From Nostoc sp. TCL26-01 (GTDB lineage: Bacteria; Cyanobacteriota; Cyanobacteriia; Cyanobacteriales; Nostocaceae): 64,000 bases of DNA. Where the stretch lies: contig NZ_CP040298.1 in NCBI RefSeq assembly GCF_013393945.1, forward strand, positions 151,846-215,845, read 5' to 3'. Position 1 is the stretch's first letter. Each line of letters starts with the position of its first letter. This document shows, piece after piece, positions 32,526 through 42,026 of the stretch. Under the pieces are notes generated by a model, which did no database searches, was not told the origin of the DNA, and saw only the letters and a list, made by a program, of their open reading frames with translations. The position numbers and the translations under genes are program-made.

Positions 32526-35500
32526 CGTTTCCTCCGAGATGGCGGTGAAGTACTTCGTCAAGAATTACTACCACCAAGGGAAGTCCCTTTGGAGTGGTCA
32601 AGGTGCGAAGAAGTTAGGATTATCTGGTGCAGTTGATGACGAAGATGCTTTTAAAAATGTCATCGAAGGAATGTCGCCCGATGGGAGTCAGACCTTAAGC
32701 TCCAGAGTAGTCAAGAAGGTCGAAGGAAAAAAAAACCAAAAAGGTATTGAACGTAGAGCCGCCTTAGACTGCACATTTTCCGCCCCCAAAAGTGTGAGCT
32801 TGATGGCTTTAGTGGGTGGGGATACTCGTTTAATCGACGCTCACCATCAAGCATTGAAACAAACCCTGGAGCTAATAGAGCAGAGGTACGCTTACACTAG
32901 AGTGACTTCTGACAATGGCAGACAGAGGGTGAAGACTGGCGACTTGGTCGTAGCCCAGTTTGACCACATCGAAAGTCGTGACTTAGACCCACATCTGCAT
33001 ACCCATTGTTTGCTCATGAATATGACCCAAACACCTGATGGTAGATGGTTGAGTTTGGGGAACAACGAGATATTCGCCAATAAAAAATTCTTGGGCATGG
33101 CATACCAAAGCTATCTGGCGCGAGAGGTGCAGAAGCTGGGGTATGAGATAGAACCTCGCTTACATGGGCAATTTGAAATCAAGGGGTTTAAGGAACAGGA
33201 TTTAGAAACTTTTTCTAAACGACGACAGCAAATTATTGCCAAAGCCGGGGTTAATTCTAGTTGGGCAGAACGTGAGAAAATTTGGGACACAACCAGACAA
33301 CGCAAGCAGAATCTACCAGAATCAGAGTTACGAGAGTTTTGGCAACAAGAAGCGGCAGCTTTGGGGATTACTTTTGTTAAGCCGGGAGAAGCAAGACAAG
33401 ATATACCAGTCAATGACTTGAGTTTGGCACAAGCTTTGGATTTGGCGATCGCTCATTCTAGTGAGAAGAATGTTGCGTTTAAGCAGGAAGACTTAGAAAA
33501 ATTTATCCTCGAAGAAAGACTCTACACTGATGTCACGACAATTGAACCTCTGATTAGAGAACATCAAGAGTTAATCACTTTACCAGGATTGACTCACCAA
33601 TTTACAACGATGAAAGCAGTGCAGAGGGAACTGGCGACGATTGACTTGATGCAGCAAGGTCAAGGGAAATTCTCCCCTATTTCACACCCAGAAATAGTTG
33701 AAAGCCTTTTGGAGAAAACCTCACTCAATCAGGGGCAAAGGCAAGCCGTAGAAATAGCTGCACTCGCAAAAGACCAGTTTATTGCATGGCAGGGGGTAGC
33801 TGGTGCTGGTAAGACTTTTGCACTCAAGGAATTGAAAGCACTCGCCACTGATGCTGGCTACGCTATTAAAGGATTCGCCCCCAGTTCAGCCGCAGCTTCG
33901 GTTTTGAGTCAAGAATTAGAGATTGAGACTCAGACAGTGGCACGATTATTGGTGTCTGAGCCGCTACCAGAAGCAAAACCTAATCAAATCTGGATTGTGG
34001 ATGAAGCGGGTTTACTTAGTGCCAAAGATGCCCACGCTCTCTTGCAACGGGCAACCCTTGAGCAAGCCAGAGTATTATTTGTGGGAGATACAAAACAGTT
34101 GTCAGCTGTAGAAGCAGGCAACCCGTTCAAATCACTACAACAGGCAGGAATTAAAACCGCACACCTGAATGAATCCTTACGCCAAAAAGACCCCCAACTG
34201 AAATTAGCCGTCGATTTAATTGCTGATGGCAGGGTACAAGCGGGTTTTGAACATTTGTTAGCCAATGGATCTATTCTTAGAGTTGATGCCTCAGACAAAA
34301 TCGAAGCGATCGCCAATGATTATATATCAGGCACACCAGAGCAACGCATCAAAACCCTTGTCTTAGCTGGAACGAATACTGAAAGACTTGCCCTTACCCA
34401 AGCCATTCGCTCAAAACTTAAAGATGAAAGGACTTTGGGAGAAACTGCACCCATCACCCAATTGCAAACTAAAAATCTGTCAAAAGTACAGATGCAGTTT
34501 GCTCATAATTTTGAACTTGGTGATGTGGTCATGCCGACACGGGACTACAAGCGTCGGGGATTGTCCAAGGGCAAATTATATGAAGTGGTAAGTCAAAATA
34601 CTGACAAGTTAACCCTCAAAAGTGATGATGGTCAGGTTTTAGAAGTAGACACGGCCTTTGAGAAGGCGGTTTACCAAAGAAATGTGATTGAGATTGCTGT
34701 GGGCGATCGCTTGCAATGGAAGAAGAATGATAGACAATTGGGACGACGCAACGGACAAGAATTTACTGTTATTGCGATCAGCTACGCTGGGCGTTCCGCC
34801 ATCGCTCTGGGTACAGCCGAGATTAAATACAGTGATGGTCACACTGAGTCCATCAGCTTACTCCAAGCCCAGAACCTAGACTATGCCTTGGTGAGTACAA
34901 CATATAGTAGCCAAGGTAAAACTGCTGACCGTGTGCTAATTTCGGCAGATTTCACTATTGGGCAAGAGAGTTTTTATGTTGCGGCCAGTCGTGCCAAACA
35001 TGAACTGAAGATTTACACCGAAGATCCAACGCGATTATTGGAGTTGGCACAAGAGTCAAAAGCCAAAGAAAATGCTCTGGAATTGCTACGAACACAGGTT
35101 AAGGAGTCTCAGCAACAGCAGCTAGTAAGTGTTAACAATGAAGTTTCTACAGTAGCACCTAAAACAGTAGTCTCTTCACCAGTTGTACGGTCAGTAGTTG
35201 AAAAAGAGGCTCTTGTGCAGGCAGGAGGGGGTAGTGGGGATATCAAGGTTTTTGAGAAACCCATACTCAAACCAAAAACAGATGTACCTACTGTTGCGTT
35301 TTGGACTCCATATTCTGTGCCATGTCCTGAGCATATAGACCCAGAACACTGGCAAGAACTAGTAGAAAAAAGCGCGATTCACCCAGATATTGCTACACTC
35401 AACTTTAAAAGCCTACATCTTGACCCCATTGAACAAGAACATGAGGCTTGGGAACATCTAATATATAGTGACAATATCTCCCGCCGTAATGATGGACGGC

Positions 35501-37314
35501 TCAGAGATGGCGATTTAAGGAGATATTCTCACATTGAAGCTGGTGGTTGGTGGTGTCATGCTGGGGTTGACCCTCGCTCATTTCCTTGTCTGCAACCTCA
35601 ACAACAACCAACTACCAAAATCTGGGGATGCTACAAGCCTAATGCTCCTAGAAATCAAATTGATGACCCCGGAAAATTCATCAAATATGAGCATCCACCT
35701 AAAGTTGATTTAAGTATCTTTTTACTAGATATCCCTGATGATTTAGCAGACCGGATCTATAAGAAGCATGGTGTCAAACCATCCCATAACGATGGCCAAT
35801 CTGGGTTTTGGTATTGTGTTTGGAAATATAATCTACCTATTACGATCACGGAAGGAGCGAAGAAAGCGGCTAGTCTGTTAAGTCAGGGACACGCCTCGAT
35901 CGGATTGCCAGGAATTTATGCAGGGTATCGCAGCAAGGATGAACATGGTGAACAAATCGAGCCTGTATTACATGAAGAATTAGCCATTTTCGCCACACCT
36001 AACAGGCATATTCAGTTTTGTTTTGACTACGAAACCAAACCCAAAACATTAAACAATGTTCAAATTGCTGTATCACGGACTGGACGACTTTTAGAACACC
36101 AAGGTGCGAAAGTCAAAATCGTGACACTGCCAGGGCCACATAAAGGAGTGGATGATTTTATCGTCGCTGTTGGGTCACTTGCTTATGAAAAGGTGAGCCA
36201 TCAAGCGATGAATTTAAAAGATTGGCAACAACGTCATCAGCAACGTGCCATTGCCATAGAAGCACCAATGAAGTTAACTCCAGAGCAACGTCAACAACGG
36301 CTAGCCTCTGAACTACCTTCTCCATCAAATCAAACACAGGAGCAAATCAATGGAATCCCACAACAACTTAGACCAAACACAAGTCATAGCACTAGTAGTA
36401 GCATCATTAACCGAGAAGATAGAAGAATTAAGCAACAAAATCCTACACCTCGAACAGAGCCAAGCACAAGAAATGAGAAATTTCTTACAGCAATTAGCCG
36501 AGACGTTGAACTCCAGGAAATCAAGCAGCATGGAGACTACATTGAAAGAATTAACCAAGGCATTGGAAACTATGGCATCAGAAATCAAGCATCAGAGAGA
36601 GTCTCAGGAGACATTAAACAGCAAAATTCAGGAATTATTGACTACACAGGTACTCACACCGGAATTTTCCAGTCTAGTTTAGATGCGATTATTGACTTTG
36701 TTGACCAGTCTGCCATTGAGTCTGCTCTAATTGAAAAACTATCACTACTTTCTCAAGAACTATCCCAATTCCATCACAATTTAAGTAATGAGACGACCAT
36801 ATTAAAGCAACTGAAATCACTTCTTACTCAAAAACAACAGCATCAACTTTCACAACAAGCTGTAGATGCGATTATTGACTTTGTTGAGCAGTCTGCTACT
36901 GAGTCTATTCTTGTTGAGAAAATACCAGCACTCATTAATGAACTATCACAGCTTACAACTACTAAATCTATCCACAATCTAGAACCCGTAGTTGATAAAT
37001 TAGTTAACCGGTTTCAGTATCAAGAAAATTTAGATTTAATGCTTAAACAGAAAATTCATAATCTGGATAAGCTAGCACTGAAAGCTTTATTTATCGAAGT
37101 AGGAAAATTTGTTAAAGGCGAAAAAGTCACAGGCGAGAAGGTTAACGAATTATTCTGTTTAGTCGGTCAAGCTGATTCACCTTTAACTTTTGATCAAAGA
37201 ATGGATACTGTTCGTCAATTAATTAGAAACGACAAATCCCAACTTATGAAAAAGTTGGGACTTAATTCTCCGCATAATCATTATCAGAAAAATTCCCCTA
37301 AATTTAGTAGATAA
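32509..37314 (+). CDS. MobF-type conjugative relaxase-helicase with C-terminal DUF3854 domain
   Basis: 1601 residues. The N-terminus is a TrwC/TraI relaxase: tyrosines Y15, Y20, Y21, an SAPKSVS motif near 94, and the metal-binding triad in PHLHTH near 162-167. A RecD2-like helicase follows, with Walker A VAGAGKT near 430 and VDEAG near 499. Residues about 980-1240 are a DUF3854/Toprim-like domain homologous to the N-terminal part of the rep protein (shared RNDGRLRD, GGWWC, EGAKKAA, GVDDF). The tail has a twice-repeated DAIIDFV unit. It nicks oriT and unwinds DNA for transfer. ATG 32509 has GGAGG upstream. A second ORF is nested at 36350-36682. Confidence 0.9.
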   Translation: MLTSANVSSEMAVKYFVKNYYHQGKSLWSGQGAKKLGLSGAVDDEDAFKNVIEGMSPDGSQTLSSRVVKKVEGKKNQKGIERRAALDCTFSAPKSVSLMALVGGDTRLIDAHHQALKQTLELIEQRYAYTRVTSDNGRQRVKTGDLVVAQFDHIESRDLDPHLHTHCLLMNMTQTPDGRWLSLGNNEIFANKKFLGMAYQSYLAREVQKLGYEIEPRLHGQFEIKGFKEQDLETFSKRRQQIIAKAGVNSSWAEREKIWDTTRQRKQNLPESELREFWQQEAAALGITFVKPGEARQDIPVNDLSLAQALDLAIAHSSEKNVAFKQEDLEKFILEERLYTDVTTIEPLIREHQELITLPGLTHQFTTMKAVQRELATIDLMQQGQGKFSPISHPEIVESLLEKTSLNQGQRQAVEIAALAKDQFIAWQGVAGAGKTFALKELKALATDAGYAIKGFAPSSAAASVLSQELEIETQTVARLLVSEPLPEAKPNQIWIVDEAGLLSAKDAHALLQRATLEQARVLFVGDTKQLSAVEAGNPFKSLQQAGIKTAHLNESLRQKDPQLKLAVDLIADGRVQAGFEHLLANGSILRVDASDKIEAIANDYISGTPEQRIKTLVLAGTNTERLALTQAIRSKLKDERTLGETAPITQLQTKNLSKVQMQFAHNFELGDVVMPTRDYKRRGLSKGKLYEVVSQNTDKLTLKSDDGQVLEVDTAFEKAVYQRNVIEIAVGDRLQWKKNDRQLGRRNGQEFTVIAISYAGRSAIALGTAEIKYSDGHTESISLLQAQNLDYALVSTTYSSQGKTADRVLISADFTIGQESFYVAASRAKHELKIYTEDPTRLLELAQESKAKENALELLRTQVKESQQQQLVSVNNEVSTVAPKTVVSSPVVRSVVEKEALVQAGGGSGDIKVFEKPILKPKTDVPTVAFWTPYSVPCPEHIDPEHWQELVEKSAIHPDIATLNFKSLHLDPIEQEHEAWEHLIYSDNISRRNDGRLRDGDLRRYSHIEAGGWWCHAGVDPRSFPCLQPQQQPTTKIWGCYKPNAPRNQIDDPGKFIKYEHPPKVDLSIFLLDIPDDLADRIYKKHGVKPSHNDGQSGFWYCVWKYNLPITITEGAKKAASLLSQGHASIGLPGIYAGYRSKDEHGEQIEPVLHEELAIFATPNRHIQFCFDYETKPKTLNNVQIAVSRTGRLLEHQGAKVKIVTLPGPHKGVDDFIVAVGSLAYEKVSHQAMNLKDWQQRHQQRAIAIEAPMKLTPEQRQQRLASELPSPSNQTQEQINGIPQQLRPNTSHSTSSSIINREDRRIKQQNPTPRTEPSTRNEKFLTAISRDVELQEIKQHGDYIERINQGIGNYGIRNQASERVSGDIKQQNSGIIDYTGTHTGIFQSSLDAIIDFVDQSAIESALIEKLSLLSQELSQFHHNLSNETTILKQLKSLLTQKQQHQLSQQAVDAIIDFVEQSATESILVEKIPALINELSQLTTTKSIHNLEPVVDKLVNRFQYQENLDLMLKQKIHNLDKLALKALFIEVGKFVKGEKVTGEKVNELFCLVGQADSPLTFDQRMDTVRQLIRNDKSQLMKKLGLNSPHNHYQKNSPKFSR
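36350..36682 (+). CDS. Nested out-of-frame ORF inside the relaxase gene, coiled-coil protein
   Basis: 110 residues in the +1 frame relative to the relaxase. AGGAG at 36338-36342 lies seven bases before the ATG, an excellent ribosome binding site. The product looks like a real coiled coil: LTEKIEELSNKILHLEQSQA, LQQLAETLNS, LKELTKALETMASEIKH. The relaxase frame over the same bases is low-complexity (Ser, Thr, Asn, Gln, Arg-rich), as expected where one frame overprints another. No known family. It could be a separate plasmid protein. Confidence 0.5.
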   Translation: MESHNNLDQTQVIALVVASLTEKIEELSNKILHLEQSQAQEMRNFLQQLAETLNSRKSSSMETTLKELTKALETMASEIKHQRESQETLNSKIQELLTTQVLTPEFSSLV

Positions 37315-37320
37315 AGAAGA

Positions 37321-38427
37321 TTATCTACGCATTCCCTTACCAAGAGATGCTGATTCTTGTCTAGCCTTCTGCTCCAGTCTATGATGCTGCTCAACTACAA
37401 CATTAACTTTTTTAAGTGCTTTTAACTGCTGCTCTGAAACATTAGGTGATAACGCTCCATTATGAAGAACTGGTTCTCCATTTTTCGCACGAACAATTAT
37501 ATTGTCACCTTGCTGCTCAAAATCGAAACTAGAACTTTTAAAACTTACAGAGCCATCTGAGTTAGATTTACCAAAAATTCTCAGCAATGCTCTCACACTT
37601 TTTTCAATTGCTTTACCTTTAGCATTTTCACTCCATTTATAAGTTTTATATTTCCAGTTATATATTTGGTTTTTAACATTATTTAACTTTGGCATAATTG
37701 CATCTTCCACCCTCTTCAATAAACCTTGTGCTATTTGCTTCACTCCTTTCTCAATTCCACCCACAAAATTTTGTAACTTCGTATTTTGAATTGGTGGTAA
37801 AAAGCGATTAATTTTAGCTAGAGTTTGCTGGGTATTTTCATTTAAGTTTTGCTGCTTCTCTAGAGACTTGAATAATTCACCAATTTGTTGTGTCAGTTGA
37901 GTAATACTTTCTTCGGTTACTTGGGAAGATTTCCAACTCTCAAATAATTTCTGCTGCTCTTGTACCTGATTTTGGAGAACATCTACTTGCTTTTGCAGTT
38001 CTTCTACATTATATGTTCGCTCTGCTACTTGTAAATTCCTCTGAGATTCATTTTCTTGAGTTTGAGATTGAGACTGCGATAGTTTTATTGATAAACCTAA
38101 TCCATCTTTTACTACTACACCATCTTCTACATGAAATACTTCTTCCTCTCCAATTTTTATTGATACTTTTCCTTTTAGCTTCTGAGGTTCAAAAATAGCT
38201 TTGTTTAATTTATCTACCAAGTTTTTCTCAATAAAAGGATTAATTCTGTGGAAATTATTATCATCAATTCTTCCTCTATATATTTTTTCATTATCTACAG
38301 TAATAGAGATTTTATTTGAGGATTTTACTCCTCTGTTTTTAGCACTTTCGTAAATTATCTTGATTAAATTTTCTAAAGTCTCTAAATAATCATTTTCGAT
38401 TTTTTCTGCATCAGATGCTTCAATCAT
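37321..38427 (-). CDS. Coiled-coil hypothetical protein
   Basis: 368 residues. The N-terminal 125 residues are alpha/beta (ISITVDNEKIYRG, SIKIGEEEVFHVEDG). A long coiled coil follows at about 135-205 (VEELQKQVDVLQNQVQEQQ and LTQQIGELFKSLEKQQNLN). A basic helical region and a C-terminal domain complete it. It converges on the relaxase with six bases between stops. It overlaps the upstream gene by four bases, so the two are co-translated. Function unknown. Confidence 0.55.
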   Translation of the reverse strand: MIEASDAEKIENDYLETLENLIKIIYESAKNRGVKSSNKISITVDNEKIYRGRIDDNNFHRINPFIEKNLVDKLNKAIFEPQKLKGKVSIKIGEEEVFHVEDGVVVKDGLGLSIKLSQSQSQTQENESQRNLQVAERTYNVEELQKQVDVLQNQVQEQQKLFESWKSSQVTEESITQLTQQIGELFKSLEKQQNLNENTQQTLAKINRFLPPIQNTKLQNFVGGIEKGVKQIAQGLLKRVEDAIMPKLNNVKNQIYNWKYKTYKWSENAKGKAIEKSVRALLRIFGKSNSDGSVSFKSSSFDFEQQGDNIIVRAKNGEPVLHNGALSPNVSEQQLKALKKVNVVVEQHHRLEQKARQESASLGKGMRR

Positions 38428-38819
38428 GACTTACTCCAAGCTAGCATATCAATCAAAGTAGATGGGTCAATAGTTACTTGAGGTAATGAAGCACCACCTA
38501 GCTTATTTAACACTTCTTTACCCTCAATTTCGATGTAAGCAACATCTCCATCCAGGAATACTGATACATAATGAGGATTGCCTTCAAATTCTGGAACATT
38601 ATATTTTTTTAAGACTCCATTAACTATACGGACATTTGCTTCCCCAGGAATTGCATAATAAATTTCAACACTTTCAGGAATATAACCTTCAGGAAATGGT
38701 TCTTCATCCCAAGCATATATCACACTCATCATCTCACGAGGATATTTATGTGCTAAAGATGCTATATCAGGTGGTAATTTAGCAATTTCACTTAAAAAAT
38801 ATTCGTTGAACTGAGGCAT
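38424..38819 (-). CDS. Hypothetical protein, co-translated with the coiled-coil gene
   Basis: 131 residues, beginning MPQFNEYFLSEIAKLPPDIA, with a beta-rich middle (VSVFLDGDVAYIEIEGKEV) and a short helical end. The stop overlaps the start of the next gene (ATGA). No recognised family. It lies downstream of the coupling protein operon, separated by a 119-base repeat-bearing gap. Confidence 0.5.
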   Translation of the reverse strand: MPQFNEYFLSEIAKLPPDIASLAHKYPREMMSVIYAWDEEPFPEGYIPESVEIYYAIPGEANVRIVNGVLKKYNVPEFEGNPHYVSVFLDGDVAYIEIEGKEVLNKLGGASLPQVTIDPSTLIDMLAWSKS

Positions 38820-38938
38820 ATTTACTCCTTAATTTTCAGAAGCCAGGAGTCAGAATACAAATATAAAAAAATAAGTTATCAGGGGATTAACGGCAAATTA
38901 TAAATCTTTGACTTTGCCTTTTCTTCTGAATTCAGATT

Positions 38939-40699
38939 TTATATTAAACTGGCATATTCTGACAATTGTTCTTGATTTTCTATCAGAGGTAACAAATCTA
39001 ATGCCTCTTGCCGTCTTACTCTCATTTCTTCATCTGCTGGAATTTCTAAACTGGATTGTAATGCTAATTTTTTTTGAATCTCATACCAGAGTTTCACACT
39101 TTCAATTTCCGATTTTATATCTCTTTGGGGAATCTTAATTTTCTCTAAAATCGGTAAACTTATCTGTCCACGAGAGCGAAATCCTGGGTTAATAATTACC
39201 GCTTTTCCTTCTGGTAAAGTATTAAATTGATTCACTTCAAATAATTTGCGAGTGCCGTTTTGGTCAGAATTAGACGTACTTGCCCCGGACTTTCCTCCCG
39301 AAGAACGAGAATGCTGTTTATACTTAATTTCAACATCACCCAAAAACTTACTAAATCGCTCGGCAGCAATATCATCCTGTGGGTTAAAAAATGCTTTGGT
39401 CGCACATCCTCCAAAAATGGCATTCGTTGTATTTTCTCCATAGGCTTCTTCTAACATTGATAAGTTTTGTAATCCCAGTATTGACACTAGCCCATCCTCT
39501 CTATTTTGGTTAAGCCAATCGACCAGGGCAGGTAAATACAGCGTAGGTAATTCATCAATTCCCAATACCAAAGGAATTGTGCGCTTTCCTGCCACATTTC
39601 TGCTAACTAATAGATGAAGAATGGAAACTAACAACGGCGCGATTACATCCCGCTTCTCTTTATTCATCCCGAAAATTATCATTTGCCGACCCTTCAAATC
39701 CAATGGAATATTCGTTTTTCCACAGAATGCTGCTAATGCTGCCGGCACCATAAATCGACTGAACAATCCACTAGCTGTACCCACTATTGAAGCTGCTGTT
39801 TCCGGCGACCCCGCTACAGACACAAACTGTGCAAACGCTTCTCTGACCATGAAGTTCAAATTTTCGGCTTGTTCTATTCTATGTACTAATTTCGGCAATC
39901 CCAAAATTGCTTGGCACATCATGATATCCGGATACTTTGTCCCTTTCGCCAACATAAACACTGCCTGCACCAACTGATCTCCTGCATTGGTGAAAAAGCT
40001 ATTTCCCGACTTATCTGAACTCAGTTGAAAGTTCCGGTTTAGTGTGATAGCAAGCTGTCGCGCCATTTCTGAGTCTTCGTTATTACGCAGAAAATCTATT
40101 GGATTGGTAACGGCTGATTCTGGAAAGCCTGGAGCTAGAACCTTAACTTCATAACCACGCTCTAAGGCGTATCCTGCTAATATTGGGGCTTGTCCCTTGG
40201 CTTTAGCTGTAGGTGATTCTTGCTCGCTATACTTAAAATCATAAAGCACTAGGGGCAAACCTTGGTCAATGGCAGAACGGAGTAATGGATTAATCATGGA
40301 AAATGATTTACCAGAACCCGGGCCACCACAAACTAAAATCCCACGTTGTGCTTCCGGTAAGTATAGTGTCGCTGCATCTTCCGGTATCTGTGTAATTCTT
40401 CGCTGATTCACAATTTCAGTTTTGGTATTTTTCGGAGTCCCAACAAATAAACAAACTCGATTATGTCTGCGCTCTCGAATTTGCTTACATCCCAGTTTAC
40501 GGGCTGCTGTTTTCTCTGCACCAACTCCCCATCTTGCCGTTGCCAGTTTTCCTTTCCCTCCTTTGCTATCAATATATTTAGCTATGAGGATAACCAAGCC
40601 ACAAAAAAGTATTCCTAATCCGGCAGGTGAAATCAACGCTGACTCCAGCCCTGGAGGGATAAATTGATGGAAACTGACTTGGGAGGTAGTTTTACTCAT
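38939..40699 (-). CDS. Type IV coupling protein (TraD/VirD4/TraG-like)
   Basis: 586 residues from the preferred ATG at 40699. The frame extends to 40963, but that extension runs through a heptamer repeat and part of the neighbouring gene and is unlikely. One membrane helix is at about 25-45 (AGLGILFCGLVILIAKYI). Walker A GGPGSGKSF lies near 126-133 and Walker B GIDELPTLYLP near 382. The protein links the relaxase-DNA complex to the secretion channel and pumps DNA. Confidence 0.85.
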   Translation of the reverse strand: MSKTTSQVSFHQFIPPGLESALISPAGLGILFCGLVILIAKYIDSKGGKGKLATARWGVGAEKTAARKLGCKQIRERRHNRVCLFVGTPKNTKTEIVNQRRITQIPEDAATLYLPEAQRGILVCGGPGSGKSFSMINPLLRSAIDQGLPLVLYDFKYSEQESPTAKAKGQAPILAGYALERGYEVKVLAPGFPESAVTNPIDFLRNNEDSEMARQLAITLNRNFQLSSDKSGNSFFTNAGDQLVQAVFMLAKGTKYPDIMMCQAILGLPKLVHRIEQAENLNFMVREAFAQFVSVAGSPETAASIVGTASGLFSRFMVPAALAAFCGKTNIPLDLKGRQMIIFGMNKEKRDVIAPLLVSILHLLVSRNVAGKRTIPLVLGIDELPTLYLPALVDWLNQNREDGLVSILGLQNLSMLEEAYGENTTNAIFGGCATKAFFNPQDDIAAERFSKFLGDVEIKYKQHSRSSGGKSGASTSNSDQNGTRKLFEVNQFNTLPEGKAVIINPGFRSRGQISLPILEKIKIPQRDIKSEIESVKLWYEIQKKLALQSSLEIPADEEMRVRRQEALDLLPLIENQEQLSEYASLI

Positions 40700-40765
40700 A
40701 TCTAACTTTTTTAATTGCGTACAGCCCTTTGGGCATGAAAACAGCGGAACGGGGCGGGAGCATCG

Positions 40766-40793
40766 TTGCGACTTGCGACTTGCGACTTGCGAA
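40766..40793. repeat. Tandem heptamer repeat (TTGCGAC type)
   Basis: Three copies of TTGCGAC followed by TTGCGAA. This is the short tandem repeat family common in heterocyst-forming cyanobacteria. It sits between the coupling protein and the next secretion gene. Confidence 0.85.
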
Positions 40794-40799
40794 TTGATA

Positions 40800-42026
40800 T
40801 TACCTCCCCGTCCCCACAAACACCAAGTCGTTTTCTTTAACTGGTATCCAAGGAATCGGGCCAATGAAATACGGCGTACAAGTCTTTGCTGAAAATGGTG
40901 GGCGGATGCAGATACGGAAGAACAAACCAAAATCAGCCGTTCCCGTGGATTCATTTGCACCAATCATTGCCACTTTAAATGAAGGAGAGAACACCAGTCT
41001 ACCTGTGGGTTCTCTACCCCCGTTAACTCCAGCTAGAAACCCATAACCACCTTTGACTTTTTGGGAAGAACCTGATGCCCAGCGTTTTCCGTACAAAGCT
41101 CCACGCTTACCACCTAAATCTCCCAATTCTAAGTAGGAGCATTCTTTCCTCGCTTCACAAGCTTTAAATTTGGTGCTGTCCCCCCTGACAACACTGCCGG
41201 AAATGTAATAAGCATCCCCTACCATCGGATCTCCTTTTTCCGATTTCCCGAATACAGTAGAAGCAATGCCCACTAAACTAGTCCCAGACTTAAGTGGATT
41301 TGGCATTTGACTAAAAGGTACTTTATTGAGTCCGGGAACTTGATTTATGTATGTGCGCTGCCATTGTTTAAACTGACGAATTGGTGTTTGTCTTAACCCT
41401 GGTATGGAATTGGTGGAATATTTATTTAAATCAATATCCCCTAAAGGACGTTCTCCAGCTTGGGGATTTGCGAGTAAACATTGGGAGATCGTCCCACTAC
41501 GACATGAACTTGGTAGATAGTCACTCTCTCCCAATGCATCCAAAATCGGTTTGACTCTATTAACTTTCAGATTTCCTAATGATGGAATCGCCTTGACTAA
41601 TGATGCTGTCGTCTGCCATTTGACAAACCCTACATCTTTCAATTTTGGCTCTTGAGCTTGATCTTGCCCCTCATCTTTAAACACTATTTTGGCTATATCA
41701 TCTAATGTAAAATCTCCAAATCGGAATTCCTCATCTGCATCACCCAGCATGATCACAGAATCCGATTTTTGTCCCGCATTCCATGACCGCGACGGGTCAT
41801 ACCCAAATTTTGAGACATATCCTTTTGGAACTTTGAGATATCCTCCTTGCTGTACTGCTGGTAACATAGCCCAGGTAATTTTTGCCCAATCGGGGGCTTG
41901 ACCTCGGCGGTTTCCTTGCTGGTAAGGTACTGTTGGTAAAATGCTTGCTGTATCTGCGTTCGCTGATGCGGAATTTAAAAGCAAACATCCACTAATAATT
42001 AAGGACAACCGCAAGATATGGATCAT
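40800..42026 (-). CDS. Exported protein of the conjugation operon
   Basis: 408 residues from ATG 42026, chosen because it overlaps the previous gene's stop by four bases (ATGA); a frame five codons longer exists. It starts with a signal peptide (LSLIISGCLLLNSASANA), possibly a lipoprotein-type Cys inside it. The mature part is long, with paired Cys (SSCRSGTISQCLL, CEARKECSYL) and a beta-rich C-terminus. Its place at the end of the VirB-like gene series suggests an envelope component of the mating channel, such as a pilus assembly or outer-membrane factor. No named homologue is recognised. Confidence 0.65.
   Translation of the reverse strand: MIHILRLSLIISGCLLLNSASANADTASILPTVPYQQGNRRGQAPDWAKITWAMLPAVQQGGYLKVPKGYVSKFGYDPSRSWNAGQKSDSVIMLGDADEEFRFGDFTLDDIAKIVFKDEGQDQAQEPKLKDVGFVKWQTTASLVKAIPSLGNLKVNRVKPILDALGESDYLPSSCRSGTISQCLLANPQAGERPLGDIDLNKYSTNSIPGLRQTPIRQFKQWQRTYINQVPGLNKVPFSQMPNPLKSGTSLVGIASTVFGKSEKGDPMVGDAYYISGSVVRGDSTKFKACEARKECSYLELGDLGGKRGALYGKRWASGSSQKVKGGYGFLAGVNGGREPTGRLVFSPSFKVAMIGANESTGTADFGLFFRICIRPPFSAKTCTPYFIGPIPWIPVKENDLVFVGTGR

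Noticed and set aside
40766..40793. Heptamer arrays considered as CRISPR repeats
   Set aside because: Units are seven bases with no spacers; this is the known tandem repeat type of heterocystous cyanobacteria.
40700..40963. N-terminal extension of the coupling protein
   Set aside because: The extension reads through a heptamer repeat and into the neighbouring gene, and lacks protein-like composition. ATG 40699 gives a normal coupling-protein start.
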